Program-made: the position numbers and the translations under genes | Shown: piece after piece, positions 24,401 to 39,400 of the stretch | How the letters are laid out: each line of letters starts with the position of its first letter | Numbering within the stretch: position 1 is the stretch's first letter | Notes under the pieces: model-generated | Told to the model about the DNA's origin: nothing | Seen by the model: only the letters and a program-made list of their open reading frames with translations | Database searches by the model: none | Assembly: GCA_013399695.1 (NCBI GenBank) | Contig: VXAU01000929.1 | Location: forward strand, 898,080 to 962,079 | From: Formicarius rufipectus | Taxonomy: Eukaryota > Chordata > Aves > Passeriformes > Formicariidae | DNA: 64,000 nt | Reading direction: 5' to 3'

Positions 24401-27400
24401 CTCCACAAAATGTTCTAACTCCTCCCCCACAATCCCATAGGATCAAGAACAAAATTCTCAGATGGGAATTTCACTTTTACCAACATGTGGTACTCCCAAA
24501 ACAGCAGCCAATACCCACCTTTTCCCTGCTACACTGAAAAACATCAATTTAAGATCTCTGAGCTGTTCAGAAAAGCCTCTTTGCAGAGTTATGTACCCAC
24601 CATTTCAACTGGCAAGACAGTACAACTGGCAAAAGCTTTATGCCTCAGGAACAATGGACTCAGAGTTTAAGGCTTTTCATATCACAAATGCCTATTTGTG
24701 AACTTCTTACAGGAGAAGTAGCAAATTACATCCAGAAATACCTTCACTAGAGAAGTTACTAGTTTATTAGGAACAAGGTATTTTACGTGGTGTGCCGTTC
24801 TGGAAATCATGTCAACAGTCCTATATTATACATGTACCTGGGGCTGTGTGCCTTCTTGTAAGACTCACTGAAGACAAAAATAGTGGTGGTGCAGCAGGGG
24901 AAGGGTTATTTCATAACTTTGGAAGAAAGGGGTAGGAGGAATCCTTGAGTCTGAATTATTTAAATTAGTCCTTTTTGGTGAAGGGACTGTCAATACAAGG
25001 AACACATAATGGCTTTTTCCAACACAGAGCGTTCTAAAAAATGCTTATTTCTGGAATTAAACTAGTGGGGAAAATGAAAATTTTAAATAGCAAAATGGAA
25101 ATAAAAAAAAAAGCCACCACCAAAAACTAAGCTGCAGTTTGAGAAACACAGTTGTTCTTCCAAAGACAGTTTCCATAATCTTACCTTAACAGTAAGTTCT
25201 TCCATTGTTACTGCCACAGTTTGTAATACTGAGCCATGCATCATATTTTCCACAACCAGGGAACAAGGCTGCAACACCTGAGTGAAAGGCATAACTTGAT
25301 TATTAAGGTGACTCCTGGAAGGCAAACTTCTCAAAAGGTGTTGTATTTTTTGCATCCCACAGGCCAAGGGGATGCTGCTGATCCCATGAAGTAACAACAT
25401 GTTTCAGAGTGACAGCATTCTTTCCATATACTGCAACACATTCCTGCACCCCAATATGTACTGGAAGGTTACAGGTTACTGAAATAAAAGCTTTGGGCAT
25501 AATGTTTAATTAAAAACCAGACCAAACAAAACCCCAACACACAGACTGGCAGTACAGGCAAAACCCCAGGGCTCCTCCTACCGTGGTGACATTCTTGTCC
25601 TGTTTGTCTTTGAGAAAGGCACAGGCCAACACTCTGAAGCCGCTCACTTGAGCCGTCATCCTTTGTGCATCCCTTCCAGATGCCAGAGAAAAGTCACACT
25701 GGAAGGAAACTTTTAAGGCAGGGGCATCAGCATTGGTCAAATTAGCAACAAATACAATTTCTGGATCCATAATCACAGCTTTTACTGTCATGTTTGGCCG
25801 TACAGGTGTTTCTGTGAAAATAAATTTTAAAAAACCCCTTGAATATAAAAGGTTTGAAAGCATAATCATGTACATAATACTTAAAACATGCATGGAAACT
25901 GCTACCCAGCTATAGAGGCACAAATTTAACAAATAATGTCTCAGTTTTTACAGAAACACTCTGCTGAAACTGAACATCACAGTGTTCAGAGATCAGCAGC
26001 AAGTTGGTCAGAACTTCAGTTTTGAACAGGCTGTTCAGTGCTGTAGGACAGCAGCTGCTCTGTACACTGTAGTCAACCTCAGCACTGGCTCTACAAAGCC
26101 AAGTTGGAACTAGTTATTTTCTGGCTTAATGCCTAAAGTGACAGTTTCTTCAGCGTGAAGACTTACAAATCAAACCCAAATTTTTCTGAGTATGTTAGGT
26201 CTCCAAAGGGAAGGAGAGAACCATATTTATCTCAGTTAAAAGCAAGACACTCAGAGCTATGATGGCTAGAGTCCCTTTGGTTCTCAGTGAGGCACTGCAG
26301 TGCTGGGGAGCCTCCTGCAGAGCAGGGCCCATTACAGGGGCTCCTCCTGCCAACACCTGCTGGAAATGCCACAATACCATAGTTATGCCACGGGGCAGGA
26401 GCCAGTGTGAGGCTCAGTGCACTACAGGAAAAGCAAAGAGAGCTGGGCATCATGGGTTGCAGCCAGCATCACACTTGGGAGTCCTGAACATTCCCTGAAA
26501 GTGCCATTTTTCTGGATTGTGTCTCCTCCCTCTCTCTTCCCTTGGGCATATCCTCAGCAAGGGAAGAGCAGAGCAAGAGAACTGCTGACATCACCAGGGG
26601 AGTTCATCAAACCTAAGGGTCACCCCTGGCACTTTGCCAAGGTCCCCAAAAGAAAGGGAAAAGCTGGACAACAAACCCCCCAACTCAGACAAGGCCAGTA
26701 GCCACTAAAACCAAACAAAACACTCCCAGCAGTGGTCTTTCTTGCTCTTGTTTCACCATGCTTTACCCTGTCTTCAAGTAGAAAGAGGAAATCAATCTAT
26801 TGTGTCAGTGGCCAACTGACATTCTGAAGAATAAACTCACTTCTTCAGTCTGATACCAAGACAGCATCTCGAAAACCTTTTTGGAGGAACTGTTTTCAGT
26901 ATGAAGACTGCAAAAGGAAGGGAACGGGGGTGGAGGTGGAAACTGGTTTTACAGACCTGTTTCTGGCTTGGATTTCCCAGAAGTAACTTGCTTTAATTGG
27001 AACTGTGTAGATCTTTCAGTTGAGGATGTTGGCATTGAGTTAATGAAAAAATCTGCTACTGTCAACAAAAACTCCATACTGGCACATATGTACAGCTTGT
27101 CAAGGACAGCAACAACTTCAGTTCCATTTTTATCCTGCTTATAGCTTATATCTATCATGGAACTGTCATTTGTGTCATCTTTCTTGTCTATCATTCTGGA
27201 AAACAAGTTTAACAAGAAACATTTCAAACATTGTAACAAACAGATCTAGAAAAAACAAGGAATCCTAAGTAGTGCCATTTTTTCTCCCCATGCCATTTAT
27301 AAACAAGAATTACTATACTGGCAATCAGTGCTTCTTCCAGAAATAAGAGGATACAGACTTTTTCAACAGAGGAGCAATTTCAATTTAAAATTAGTGCATT

Positions 27401-30400
27401 ACACCTTTGGAAGTGTGAATGTTGCACATAAGAAACACACTAGAGTTCCAGTGCATGGAACCATGGTTGAGGTTGGGCGCTCTCTGCTCAGCTGTTTCAC
27501 ACCATTTACTATAAAATGCAAGCCTCCAAGATTTCTTTGGTTTGGATAATGTGGGAAATCAACATAAATAAGTAGAAACTTGCTTAACATTGTTAAAATT
27601 GTATCATTCATTGCTTAAGCACAGAGTGTGGCAGGGCACAGCTGACAACACCACCAGTTTTGCCAGTCCCATGTGAAGCAAAGCACAGGAGAAGGGAACA
27701 GCCTTCCTCTGTGCAAGACTTTCCTTGTTTCTGATGCATTCGAACCTACCTGGCAGTCACATTCTGAATTCCTTCTCTGAGATCATCCAAGGTACAAGCC
27801 TGGAGCTTAACTTGAATGTCCATGGAGCCGTCTGAGAAGGTGGCCCCGGACGATGCCATGAGGTGCAGGCACAGCTCCCCGAGGCGCAGTCTGTCGCTGT
27901 GCACCGACAGCAGGCACTCCTGCCAAGGCAAGCAGTTAGGGAACAAAGGAGAAAGCACACTGCCCTTGCTGCCAGCCATGGGCATTCTGACCCATGAACT
28001 GAAGGACCTGAGTGGCCTCTTGCTGACATCAGTCCTCCAACCACACAAATAAGCCCAGGACACTCACTGAGAAAAGAGAAGAAACGCTGGGCTGCGGTGC
28101 AGTTGTTTCTCCCCCACAGTGCTGGCAGTTGGTCACAATGCAGGACTGTGGGATAATCCATTTGAACTCTAAATCCCCCAGCAAAGGACCCCCTCCACTC
28201 TCAGCACATTTACTCATTTACAACCAACACCACAGCAATAAGTGGAAGCCATATGAAGGCAAAATTAGAATAAAATCCCATTACAGTGTCTTTCTTCCCT
28301 GTGGTGATCATTGCATAAGAGCTTTTATGAAATTATGCATAAATAACAGTCACTATATACAAAGACATACAAAGCAAGCATCTTCACATCTGCACAGAGT
28401 GTTAAGTAATAAAAACAAGGCAACATTGCACATCTTTCTCTTCTGTTTTCAGCACAGAAAAGAAGTTCATGATTGCTCACACCAGGGGACATGCAAGAGG
28501 AAAGTATGTGTCAGATACACCCTGGATCTGCTGGCTAACTATTTAGCACCTTCGAAGCTAGCAATTCTTGCTCTTCAAATTTTCATTTTCACTTGGGATA
28601 ATGGGAATCGAAGCTTGACTGACCAAATCAAATGCTGGGTGGTTTTGGTTGGTTAGTTTAGAAATATATTTCAGTGTGATTTTTCAGAAATGCACATACA
28701 TTCTTCAACTTAAGGACATTGTCTGCCCAAGAAACCTCAAAGCTCCACAAGGCAAGCACTACCAAGCCAACACAACTGCTGTTACTTTTCCTGAGTTCTG
28801 CCCAGGTGAGATGCCCACCCCATCTGTATGGTAAAAGCTTGGTCACAAACCTGATTCCTATCACTGTTGTAAAGAGTTACAGACAGTGACTCAAAATTGA
28901 AGTCAAATTTCAGTGTTGTATAACAATCCACAGAAGACTGAACTGCAGAAACACTCTCTTGTTCAAAAGCACGAAGAGGACCTGTAAGAGAAAAGGAGGT
29001 ATTTTTACATTTGTTTAGAACACTGGGTTTGGGGGACTTTTGCTGTTGGTTTGGAAGGCTTTTTTTTTGTGGGTTGATTTGGTGTTTGGTTTTTTTTTCA
29101 AGATCACAAAGTTACAAAAAGAGGAAACACTCTAATCCAGAGGACCACTCAAAACAACTCACACTTCCAATTCCTTAGGATCACCTTGTTCTATTCAATG
29201 CATGCTCAAATTACCTGGCACAGAGGGGTTAAAGGACCTTTACCAAAGCTGTCCTTAGTTTACTGCAGCTCTGCATTCACTTTAAAGAAGTGCTACACGA
29301 AGTACCAAGCCTGCTCAAGGAGTTTGCACTATTCTTCCTTCCAGTTTCTTCTCATATAGCATCTCAGCTATTGGTTAGACAGCAATTTTTTGACATTGTT
29401 AAGTTTCGGGTAAAAATCGATTTTGGCAAAGTGTTAACAACATTTCATCCAGAGACATGCACTGTTTTCATTAACTCACTTTCTGTATTCTCATTCTATC
29501 CTCAACTGTTATAATTGGGCATTAACATTCTAGGGCAGATAAATGGGCTTTTTTTCTTCTCTAACCACCTGCACTTTACAAGAGTCACTGATTTGGACTG
29601 AAGAATCCCATCCTATACAAGATGAATCACAAAAAACACACTACAAAAACTTCAGACCTTCAAGAACTCACACTCCCTGTATGTACATACATTCCTATTT
29701 GGAGCTTCCAGTGTACACAGTACATGTATAACAGTGAAAGGAATTTATAGGCACACATTTAAGTGCTTCTGGTAAATGTGATGTTTGAACTTGCAAATAG
29801 TCCTCTGTCTAAACATATTCAGCCTTTGCACTGAACATACCAGATTCATTTGGAACTGTCCCTTTTTTGGGTCTCAGTGTATCCTCAATACTCCCCAGTA
29901 CAGCATCTGGCTGGGAAGAAGCCCCTCCAAGGTTTTCAAGTAAAATTCTCATGATGACAGTCAGATCATCTTCACTGAGTGCAATCTGTAAAGTGACAAA
30001 CCAAAAACTTCAGTTTTGGTGACTATTTCTTTCCAACACAGTATGCAAACATTGAGGAGAAACCATGCGCTGCTTCCACCAGAAACAAGCTGCCTAGTCA
30101 GAACTCTCCAAAACACTCCAAAGAATTTGCCCATTTTTTCTACAATATCATTTGTTATTTGTTATGACCAGGAGTTAAAACAAGAAACAACACTCCACAT
30201 GATAAACACTTTCTAGTCTTGTAAAGGATCTTTGCCTGCTAACAATATGAGTAATCGATTAATATAAGCACTTCTAACAACTCAATAATCCCAAAACAGG
30301 ATCAAATAACATTAAAGCCACAACTTGCCTTGTCTACATTAAAGCAGCTGTCCTTAGGTAGGCCTTCAAGGAGGCAATGAATATTAACCCAATTAAAACA

Positions 30401-33400
30401 TTACAGAATTGTTAAAAAATCCAAGGGGTAATACTGACAAAATGCAGCCACTTTGGTCATAATACAGTGTTAGAATATTTTTCTACATTTGGTTATTTTT
30501 GTTTGCACTTTAAATCTCTCAAATCTCTGTGCTTCACCAGTGCTGTGTTTGGCCACAGCACAGACACAGGAATGACCAAGGGCTCAGGAATAACTAAAAG
30601 GTGCCTCAGTTTGGTTTTACCCATTTAAATCCATATGTGTAATGAAGGAAAAGAAAAAGTAAAGCCCTCCCTCTGCAAAGATATCAACCACACTTCTAAA
30701 TTGTTATATATCGGAGATATCCTTTTCATTTCTAACATGTTCAGTTCACTAAACACTCAAATAACCTGAATTTTACAGATTAAATTTGAAGTCTTAAATC
30801 TAGTTATTAAATGCTGAGTCAAGAGGTAACCTCAATGATTTTACTGACTATTGAATCAAAAGATATCTCCAACAGACCTGCAGAAAAATAAAACTAGCTT
30901 TTATTCCATTGGCACACTACACCAAAACTATTCACTATACAATATCAAAACTCTAACAGACCTATAAACTAGACAATGAAGCTCTAAGTCTTTTAACATC
31001 CATAAAAGACACAAACTGAAATGAGTTTACCAGCTCCTTAACTAAGTTGAGGACCATTCTGAGGATACATGTGACTGTTAATGTAGCTCTGACGTGTCAT
31101 GATTTTACCTGCATTGGTTTGAGGTCTCCTTTTATACCAACTGTAGGGCATTTATGATACCACGTTGCTGCTAAATTTCTCTGGACCAGTAAAGTCAAAC
31201 TCACAGGACGCAGAATTTCAGAGTCTGGTTGAGAATCTGTGGATAGAATGCACCTAAGAAAAAGACAGTGAAATCAGCAGAGGAAAAATACTCAACAGCT
31301 GCAGAATCCCAAATAATATCATACTAATCTAGCAGAATATAGGAATAATGATGAATTCAAAAATAAGTATGTGTGCTCACAGGTGCTTACACCCAGGTAT
31401 GCACTTCAGATGAACTCAGTTACTGTTCTATCATTCCTTTCTTTCCAAGAAGTTTTACAGATTGTCTCTCTCTAAAAGCACTCCTAAAATCAGCTCAGGG
31501 AGTTTTTTGGTTGGTTTTAGTATGCTTTCATTCCCTATCATGTTTAAATAATAGAAAAATGCTGCCTGTGGAACACGAACATGCTTTCCTGATGAACACT
31601 TTTAACTCAGAAGAAACCTCCAGTATACCTTGATAACTTCAGGTGAGTCAGCTGCACATCCATGTTATCAATGACTGGAGGAAGAGGAGACTCCTCTGAA
31701 GACACCAGCTTGAATTCATTCTGAACTCTGATGAGCCCCAGATCAGCCACCAGAGCATTCCTGGAAGCCGGGGACTCAGGCACCACGATAACTGGGGCTT
31801 TGAGGTGGACGTCCATGGCGAGGCGGAAGCTCTTCCCAGCGAGGCCCTTGACGCTGGACGCGGCACGCTCGGCTGCCTGCACCGTCACCGCCGGCAGCGC
31901 CTCCGGTGCCCGCTGCAGCCGGCCGAGGAAGTCCTGCCACAGGGAGGGGAAGCAAGAGATCTGTGAGCACAAACCAGCCTCGCAGAAAAGGCAAGCCCCA
32001 GACAAAGTGTAAATGTAAGGAAATAGTACAGCTCTGGGATGAATATGAAACCTCTAAGGTAGCCAAGCAGGATTCAGAAGATAAAAAGGTAAAAATCACA
32101 CATGAGCTAAACATTGCTTGACTATTTTTAGGATACTATTAGATTAGTGTCTACAGAGCCATCTTGCCGTCTACTCTTCTGGGTCTCAATTATGGGTCAT
32201 CTACCACCACCACCTGCGACTCCTCCAACGCTTCCACGAGCGCTGCCTCCGTACAATCCTAAACATCCCCTGCTCTGACTACATGACTGATGTGTCGGTC
32301 CTTGAACAGGCAGAGGTCACCAGTGTCAAGGCCATGCTGCTGAGAACGCAGCTGTGCTGGGCAGGGCACGTCTCCAGGATGGAGGATCATCCCTCCCCTA
32401 AGGTTGTGCTCTGTGGTGAACTCACCACCGGCTGCCGCAAGAGAGGAGCCCCAAAGAGGAGATACAACACCTCAGCCTTGGCCATATTGGCCACCATCAG
32501 TGGTCCACTCTGGTCTCCAATCAGGAGACGTGGAGACACACCATCCCTAACACCGCTGCCTCCTTTGAAAACACCCACAGAGTCAGCCTGGAGGAGAAAA
32601 GACACCGCAGACAGAGCCGTGCCTTGACAGTGCCACCTTTGGAGACTTTCTGCTGTGCCTTTTGCAGCTGGACTTGCCTCTCTCACATTAGCCTTATCAG
32701 CCATCAGAGCTTGCAGCAAGCGTGGGTAAAACCCTCCCAAAGATTCGTTCACAAAGCCCGGCCATGATGATGACTATTAGAACCACCCACTCCATTCATT
32801 ACTTGCTATGTCATCCTTCTCCCTTACTTGTCACTCTTCCAAAAAGCAGTGCAACTTAAGTGACACTTGTTCAGCAAAACACTCCTATCTGGCTCTACTT
32901 CAGCTCACCACAGGTCAACAAGAGCAGATTACATTTCATTTTATAAAAAAACTTTTAAAGCCAAGAAAAGAACCTGAACTATTGTCTTACCAAGAGAGAC
33001 ATGAAGAACTTGTGGAGATAAATTATTTGGATGCAGCCCACCTTCAGAGACATTTTACCATCCACCTTTGACATATCAGTGTAGGCTTCCCCTGCAGTGG
33101 CATCTGGATACAGTGACAAGTGAAACCTGAACACTTCATCTCCCATGATGGAGACAGCCTGAAACATGAAGCTCATATAGTTAACACTCCCAGGCAGTAA
33201 CAAGAAATATTTTCCCAAGAAGATTAACTGCAACTTCTCAGCAGAACTTGGACACACACATGCCAGGCAAAAAGGAAACAGAATCATCTATTTTAGTGAA
33301 TGTCTCTTCTCACTTGCTTATCTATAGCCCATTAAGTATTTAACCCATTCTACTCAGAATTAAACATATCAGTGCAACTATGATTAAAAACAATGAAATA

Positions 33401-36400
33401 GAAAATGGAAGAATGTTTTGCTTCCCCCAGATAAAGGACATTACCCGATATAATTTTGCTTAATATTTGGTACATTACATCCTACTTGGTATTCCATAAC
33501 ACAGCAAATAAACTACAGTGTTGTCACTAAAACACTTAAAGAACTGGGTCTTTTTGTTTGTTTACAATCTGCACAACACATCACCTTTTTATGGACTGTT
33601 TTTGGATCAACATTCGTAATTACAATGTCCTCAAGCCTGGAGAACACTTTAATCTTTTTAGGATTCATAGCTACCGATGCATCCATTCCTGATTTGAGAC
33701 AAAAGAAAGAAGACCATGAATGAACTTCAACAAATTCTTAAGTAGACAGTTCTGCTAAAAAAAAAATCCCATTAATTATTACTGATTATAAAGAATGGTA
33801 ATTGCTCAAAATTTCGTCTTCTATTATGTAACAATCAATGCTAAGCCTGAGACAGAAGTCAGGGCCTTACTAACATGACAAATTTGCCAAAATAAATTAA
33901 TTCTAAGACTGAGTAAAACTTCCAATACCATTTAGGGTTTAGCTATTAAGAAAATGGAAGTTTTTGCTGTTTATTACATAGAGTCTTCATTTCTTTTCAT
34001 TTTACTCCACTATTTAAAAAATCACCTTCTTTTTCTGAGTCAAACCTTTTCTTTCCTTGCAGGTTATTTCATACAATCAAGATCTATGGAAGTACACATT
34101 ACAGAGACATCTGCAGTGCACACAGGCCTTTCAGAAGTGAATGGAGGGAAACAATTCATCTGAGTTCATCTACTATTTCAATAAATTTAATCTACTATTT
34201 AAATAAACACCTTACCTTGTATTCTAATGTCTGCAATTCTACAGGTCTGATCACACACTGTAATACTGAATGCACTGAGCTTTGCAGTGAGTTTTAGTTC
34301 ACAGACATCATCAGGAGCTGCATTACCAGACACTGAATAGGAAACACAAGAGACATACAAGAACTTCATTGTAAAAACAACTATTAGATTATTTGTTTTG
34401 TATATATATGGACTGTTCAAAAAGCAACCTGCAGCTATTCCCTAAAAACTAAAATAACCATTAGTCAAGTTGTGAAATAAGTGTTTCATTAACACAGTTT
34501 TCTCCTGGTCCATAGACAGTCACCAACTAACACAGGCAAAAAGCCTTCAAAAATGCCATCTTTTCTCCTCCCCAATGCACACAACAGTATGCTGAATAGA
34601 GTACACTACAGTATTTGAAACACCATCTCACATGAAAATGTTCCTTTCTGTTTCAAAGAATAAGGCAAGTTTAGGCACATTAGCTAAAAAAGGTGTCTTC
34701 AGAAACACAGGCTGTAACAGCCAGCCACTGTGAACTCCATCCCAACAGTCCTCGGATCAGAAAACCTTGAACCTCACAAACACAAGAACCAACCACACAG
34801 GACATGACAAATCATTTAAGGAGCTTCCACACAAAAACTCCTACTGTTTCAAGCTTACAAATACCAATGATTAAAATAAACACAGCACCCTTCAGTTCAG
34901 AACTTCTCTCTCCTTCCTCAGAAGAATGTTTATTTTCAGCAATCACCCTTTAGAGCCTTCAGACTGCATGGCTGTGACACTGAGCCTTTGGAAAGGCTGC
35001 ACATTGCAACATCCTTTATTGGACTTTGGTTTCAAAGTCAGACCCCCACCTAGACAAAAGTTACATTGAGTAAGGAGAATTTGTAAAATTAAACAACAGG
35101 AAAAATATCTGACTTTTGTTTTAATAGGATTATTTTCTCCCCACTTATAGCTATGTTTGCTCCTCATCAAATAGACTGAAATGCTGTCATCTGAAATGGT
35201 ATCTTTGAAACTAAAGGTGAGATGCTGCTGAGCAACACAAGCACCGACATTTCAATACCACATTACCTGGTCTAAGAGCACTTCCTTTTTCCTGGTCTTT
35301 TACTTGAGGCTTGTGGTCTGATGGTTTATCAGTACTGGGAAGACCACCTGAGGGAACACTGAGGGTGAGAAAACTCAAGATGGAAAGCAAAGCCTCTGTG
35401 TGAAGTACTATATCCAAACATGAAAAGATGACCTAAAATGAGGGCAAGGAGACAAAGGAATATTGTTATTTAGTAGCAATTTACTGCGTAACAACTGAGC
35501 ATCACTTCCACAAAATCGAGAAAAGAAACATCTTGCTCAATTTGACAAGTTTCTGACCCTTCCATCTCCTTCAATTTTATACCACACAGGCTCCAGAACA
35601 GCTGAGAGAGCTCTGGAAGGGAAGCTTAAAACAGCCACAGAGGAACTGCATCCATCTGAAAACTGATGCTTCATGTGGTTATGTTTTTTCAGTAGTTCTC
35701 AGTTCTGCTGCATTTCACTGTGGGCTACTGAGCACTTTAGCTGACAACTTCAGAATGATGTATGAAGATATTTTACAGGATATGATACAACAATGACAAA
35801 AAAAACCCCAAGCCAAGACACAAAATTTGCAATCAGAACAGAAAGTACAGGAGCAGCAACTCCTCTTGCCAGCATTACTGAGTAAAACCTGGTCTCAGGT
35901 AGCCAGCTGTCCCCAGCCTAAGCAGCTCCTGGCAAATGTTGGTTTTACTGACATATGAAGGAATGTCAGATTTCCTGACTCTCAGCAGTGCAGCCCCTGT
36001 AAATTCCACATATGGCCATCAAGAAGCTTGACCCACCACCAATACCTGAAAGGAAGCACTTTAAAAGCAGAGTGACCATCTTATCTCAGAGGCCACTAAA
36101 TCCATGGAAAACCACCCATGAACAGCTGATTTCAGGCTAAGGAAACAGAGGAGTGGCTGCACACCAGAGCCCTGAGAAAGCTGGTTGGGCATTTCAGCTC
36201 ACACCTCAACTCCACTGCCACTAACCCTCAAGCTCTGAAATACAAGGCCTTCCTTTCACCCTTTTCTGAGTGTACTCCTCCAAAAGTAAAACACAACCTA
36301 CAGGCCTCAGCTCAAATTTATGAGGACATATTTCTAACCAACTAAAAATATACAGCTTCTAGTTTAAAAGAAAGGGAGGGGCTTTTTTCCACCTGGATCT

Positions 36401-39400
36401 CTCTTTGAAGTAGTTAAATATAAATCATTATATTTAATGACAAGAGTCAAGGTTTTGGTTTTCAGCAGTTACTATTTGAGAAGCTTAAAAAAACCCCTAC
36501 ATATATCCAGTACTTACATTGATGTTCTGCTTGGTGCTTTTGTAAGTACTAACGAAGTCTGGCCCATCAGGATCTGCCTAAAGGAAAAAAAAGGAGGTAG
36601 TCAGTCTCTGCTGAATAAACTAATAATTATTAATAATTAATTAACTCAATTATTTTAATACACACACAAAAGAATGCAAAGGCAAACAAATGAAAGGGAT
36701 GAAGCCTGGACAACAAGCTGTCCAAATAAAGCACACGGGCAAGACAACCACAATGGGGCACTCACACTGCTCTGCTCAATGGCATTTCACAGCGTCTATT
36801 TTGTGAAAATTCAACTGGCCAGTTACAAAATTTCCTCTTATCTAGAATCTATTTAAAATGGCTCAATTTATGCTTAGCACTTTGCCAGAACACATTAACT
36901 AACTTTTCTCTCTATAAATGACACAGATAAAGAGTAGTGAGCAGCCCTTGGTTCTGCAGTCCATCCCAAGTACTCGTGCACTTGTGAAGGACACTTTTTT
37001 GTTTTTAAATAAAAGCTCAAGAACACATCACTGCCAAATGTTGGTTTGAGCAGCTGCAGAGACCCAGAGACCCTCATCACTCACACAGGCAATGCCCATC
37101 TCCCCTGCTGAGCACACAAAGGTACTAACCCCTGCTGGTCACAGACAGCAAGGCAAACACTTGGCTTCTCCACTCACTCCAGGAGCTGCACTGCCTTATG
37201 AAGCAACACTGCACAGAAGCAGTGGGGAATGAAAGGAAATGCTAAGCTGGAAAATAGGTGCTTGGGAGGAGGCCTGGGTAGGTTTTAGATACAAATCCTA
37301 CAAGGTAAATATGGAAGTTTTATTTAACTCCCCACGTAATTTTAGCGAAAATGTATTGAAACCTTAATGTATTCCATTTTCAGAAGATGTTCATCAGTCT
37401 CACTTGAAGAATTAATAATGCAAAGAGGATCTCCTTTTGAGTCTGCAAATAAAGAAATAAAAATGTAAAATATTTCCATTCACAAGCTGTACTCCAATTA
37501 CACTATGGGATGCCTCCATGCTAATTCCCAATTACATATTAATTATATCCTATTCTTGCTGAAAGTAAACAGCTATTTTCACTGAGAAGCTGCACACTGA
37601 GCATTACTTGTAAAATGCTACATTCAATTTATTTTAAATTAAGCTAGTAAAAATTAACTTATCTTGGTCCTGAAAAAAAAAATCAAATTTGGAAAGTTCT
37701 TTGCATTCCTGTAATTAGTTTTGCATTCCTCCCTTAGGCTTTTACATCCAAATGTTTTTCTGCTTTGGATACATGGTTGTTTCAGTTACTACTTCAGTAT
37801 CAGTTTGAATTGTTGCCTGAGCAGTCAAGGCCATGCTGCATTTCCAGTGCTGCCAGAACTGGCCCTAAAGCAGAGACTCAGAAGCTCATCAAAACCCCCT
37901 GAACAGCCAGAATACTTCTCAGGAATGACCACTGCTACTCAAAAGTAGGCAACTCACTCAAACACATGAACTCTGGTAGCAGCAGGAAAACTTGGTGTCA
38001 GGTAAAACAGATTAATTCCACCTAAATGACACTTAACAGCCTCATTGAGTGAATGTGGAATGTACCTTCCTGCCCTGCCCCTCTCCCTCTAATTATTGGG
38101 CTGGAGGATGCTACTCTCTTGTTACAAAAGATGATTGCACACACTCTGCTCACTGTGGATCAGTTTTCTAGAAGACTTACCCTTGATTTCAATGCATCTC
38201 ATAGCAACTTTTTTCAGATATGCTGCTGCAGTCAATTCATGATTTCTAACTTTGGTTTCAGTTCCAAGCTGTAGCACAGTTAGAATATGTAATGGATATC
38301 TCTCCTTCTGAACCTGTTTCATCAAGGTTATTACAACCTTGAACATGGAAAGGGAAATAAGGTCACCGTTTCAGTGAAGCTGTCCAGATGTGGCAGGTAG
38401 TTACAAACAGGCATTAACTCCTCAGCTAAATTTCAAAAGTAGTATTAATCTAAACATTTTGCATCTTTACAAAGAGACCCTACCAGACCAGTTTGCTAAG
38501 CAGACTTCCCCTGGCCCCACCTCTGCTCCTCGTTTTCTTTTTGTTGATTAAGTTAAACTGTCCAAACAGACTCTATAGCCCACTGCTTCTAAGACATAGA
38601 CTTGAGCACTGTGTTCAGTAACAATCCTTTGTACAGATGGATACATACCTCTTTGATTTCAAAATTAAGTAGCACATTGATCACATCTTCATTTAATGGT
38701 TCTTTCCTCTTTTCAGGCAGCATTCCTTCTGGAACATTCTTATCCTGTACCAAAACTGACCTCTCCACTTCTTTGGTTTTACCTGAAACGTTCCATAAAT
38801 CAATGAACTTTTGAAATTGCCACCATTTCTTTAGCTCAAGAAACACACCCAAATCTGTTATCCATTTAAATGGCTTACATTCAGCTATTATAAGTGGGCA
38901 ACATGTCCACAAGCAGAGCATGAAAAGGAAATAGAAACATGTTCTGGCAATAAGACAACTCTGACATCTCAATACCTTGCTAGACAACTCAGCTAACACA
39001 ACTACCGAATTTTGTCTCGTAATGTTGCCAATTTTTTGAAGTATCAAAGTATGAACACTGTCCTTGCAGTATTAAAAAGAGGATTTTATCACTTAGACAC
39101 CTCTCAGATCTGAACATGCTTTTCCTTATTCCTGAAAGCCAGCACACTTGGTATTCATGACAAATTTCATCTCTGACCTTCCTTCTGCAGGACTGATTTT
39201 GCATCAGCTTGCTCTTCTTCTGCTTCACCAAGGTTTTCTGTCAACACTCTGAGGAAGACGTTCAAATCCTCTTGACTTAACACAACCTAAAAAGTTGCAG
39301 ATCACAGTTCTCAGAAAAAACACATTGTTCCTTAAACTTACCAGCTGCTAACAGAGCAGAACAACTTTCCTGCCAAGAAGAGTGCTTTTCTGACAAATAT

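Noticed and set aside
26195..26701. Overlapping ORFs on both strands in the e44-e45 intron
   Set aside because: No similarity to a VPS13C segment is expected here, because e44 and e45 join in phase. Composition is ordinary intron.
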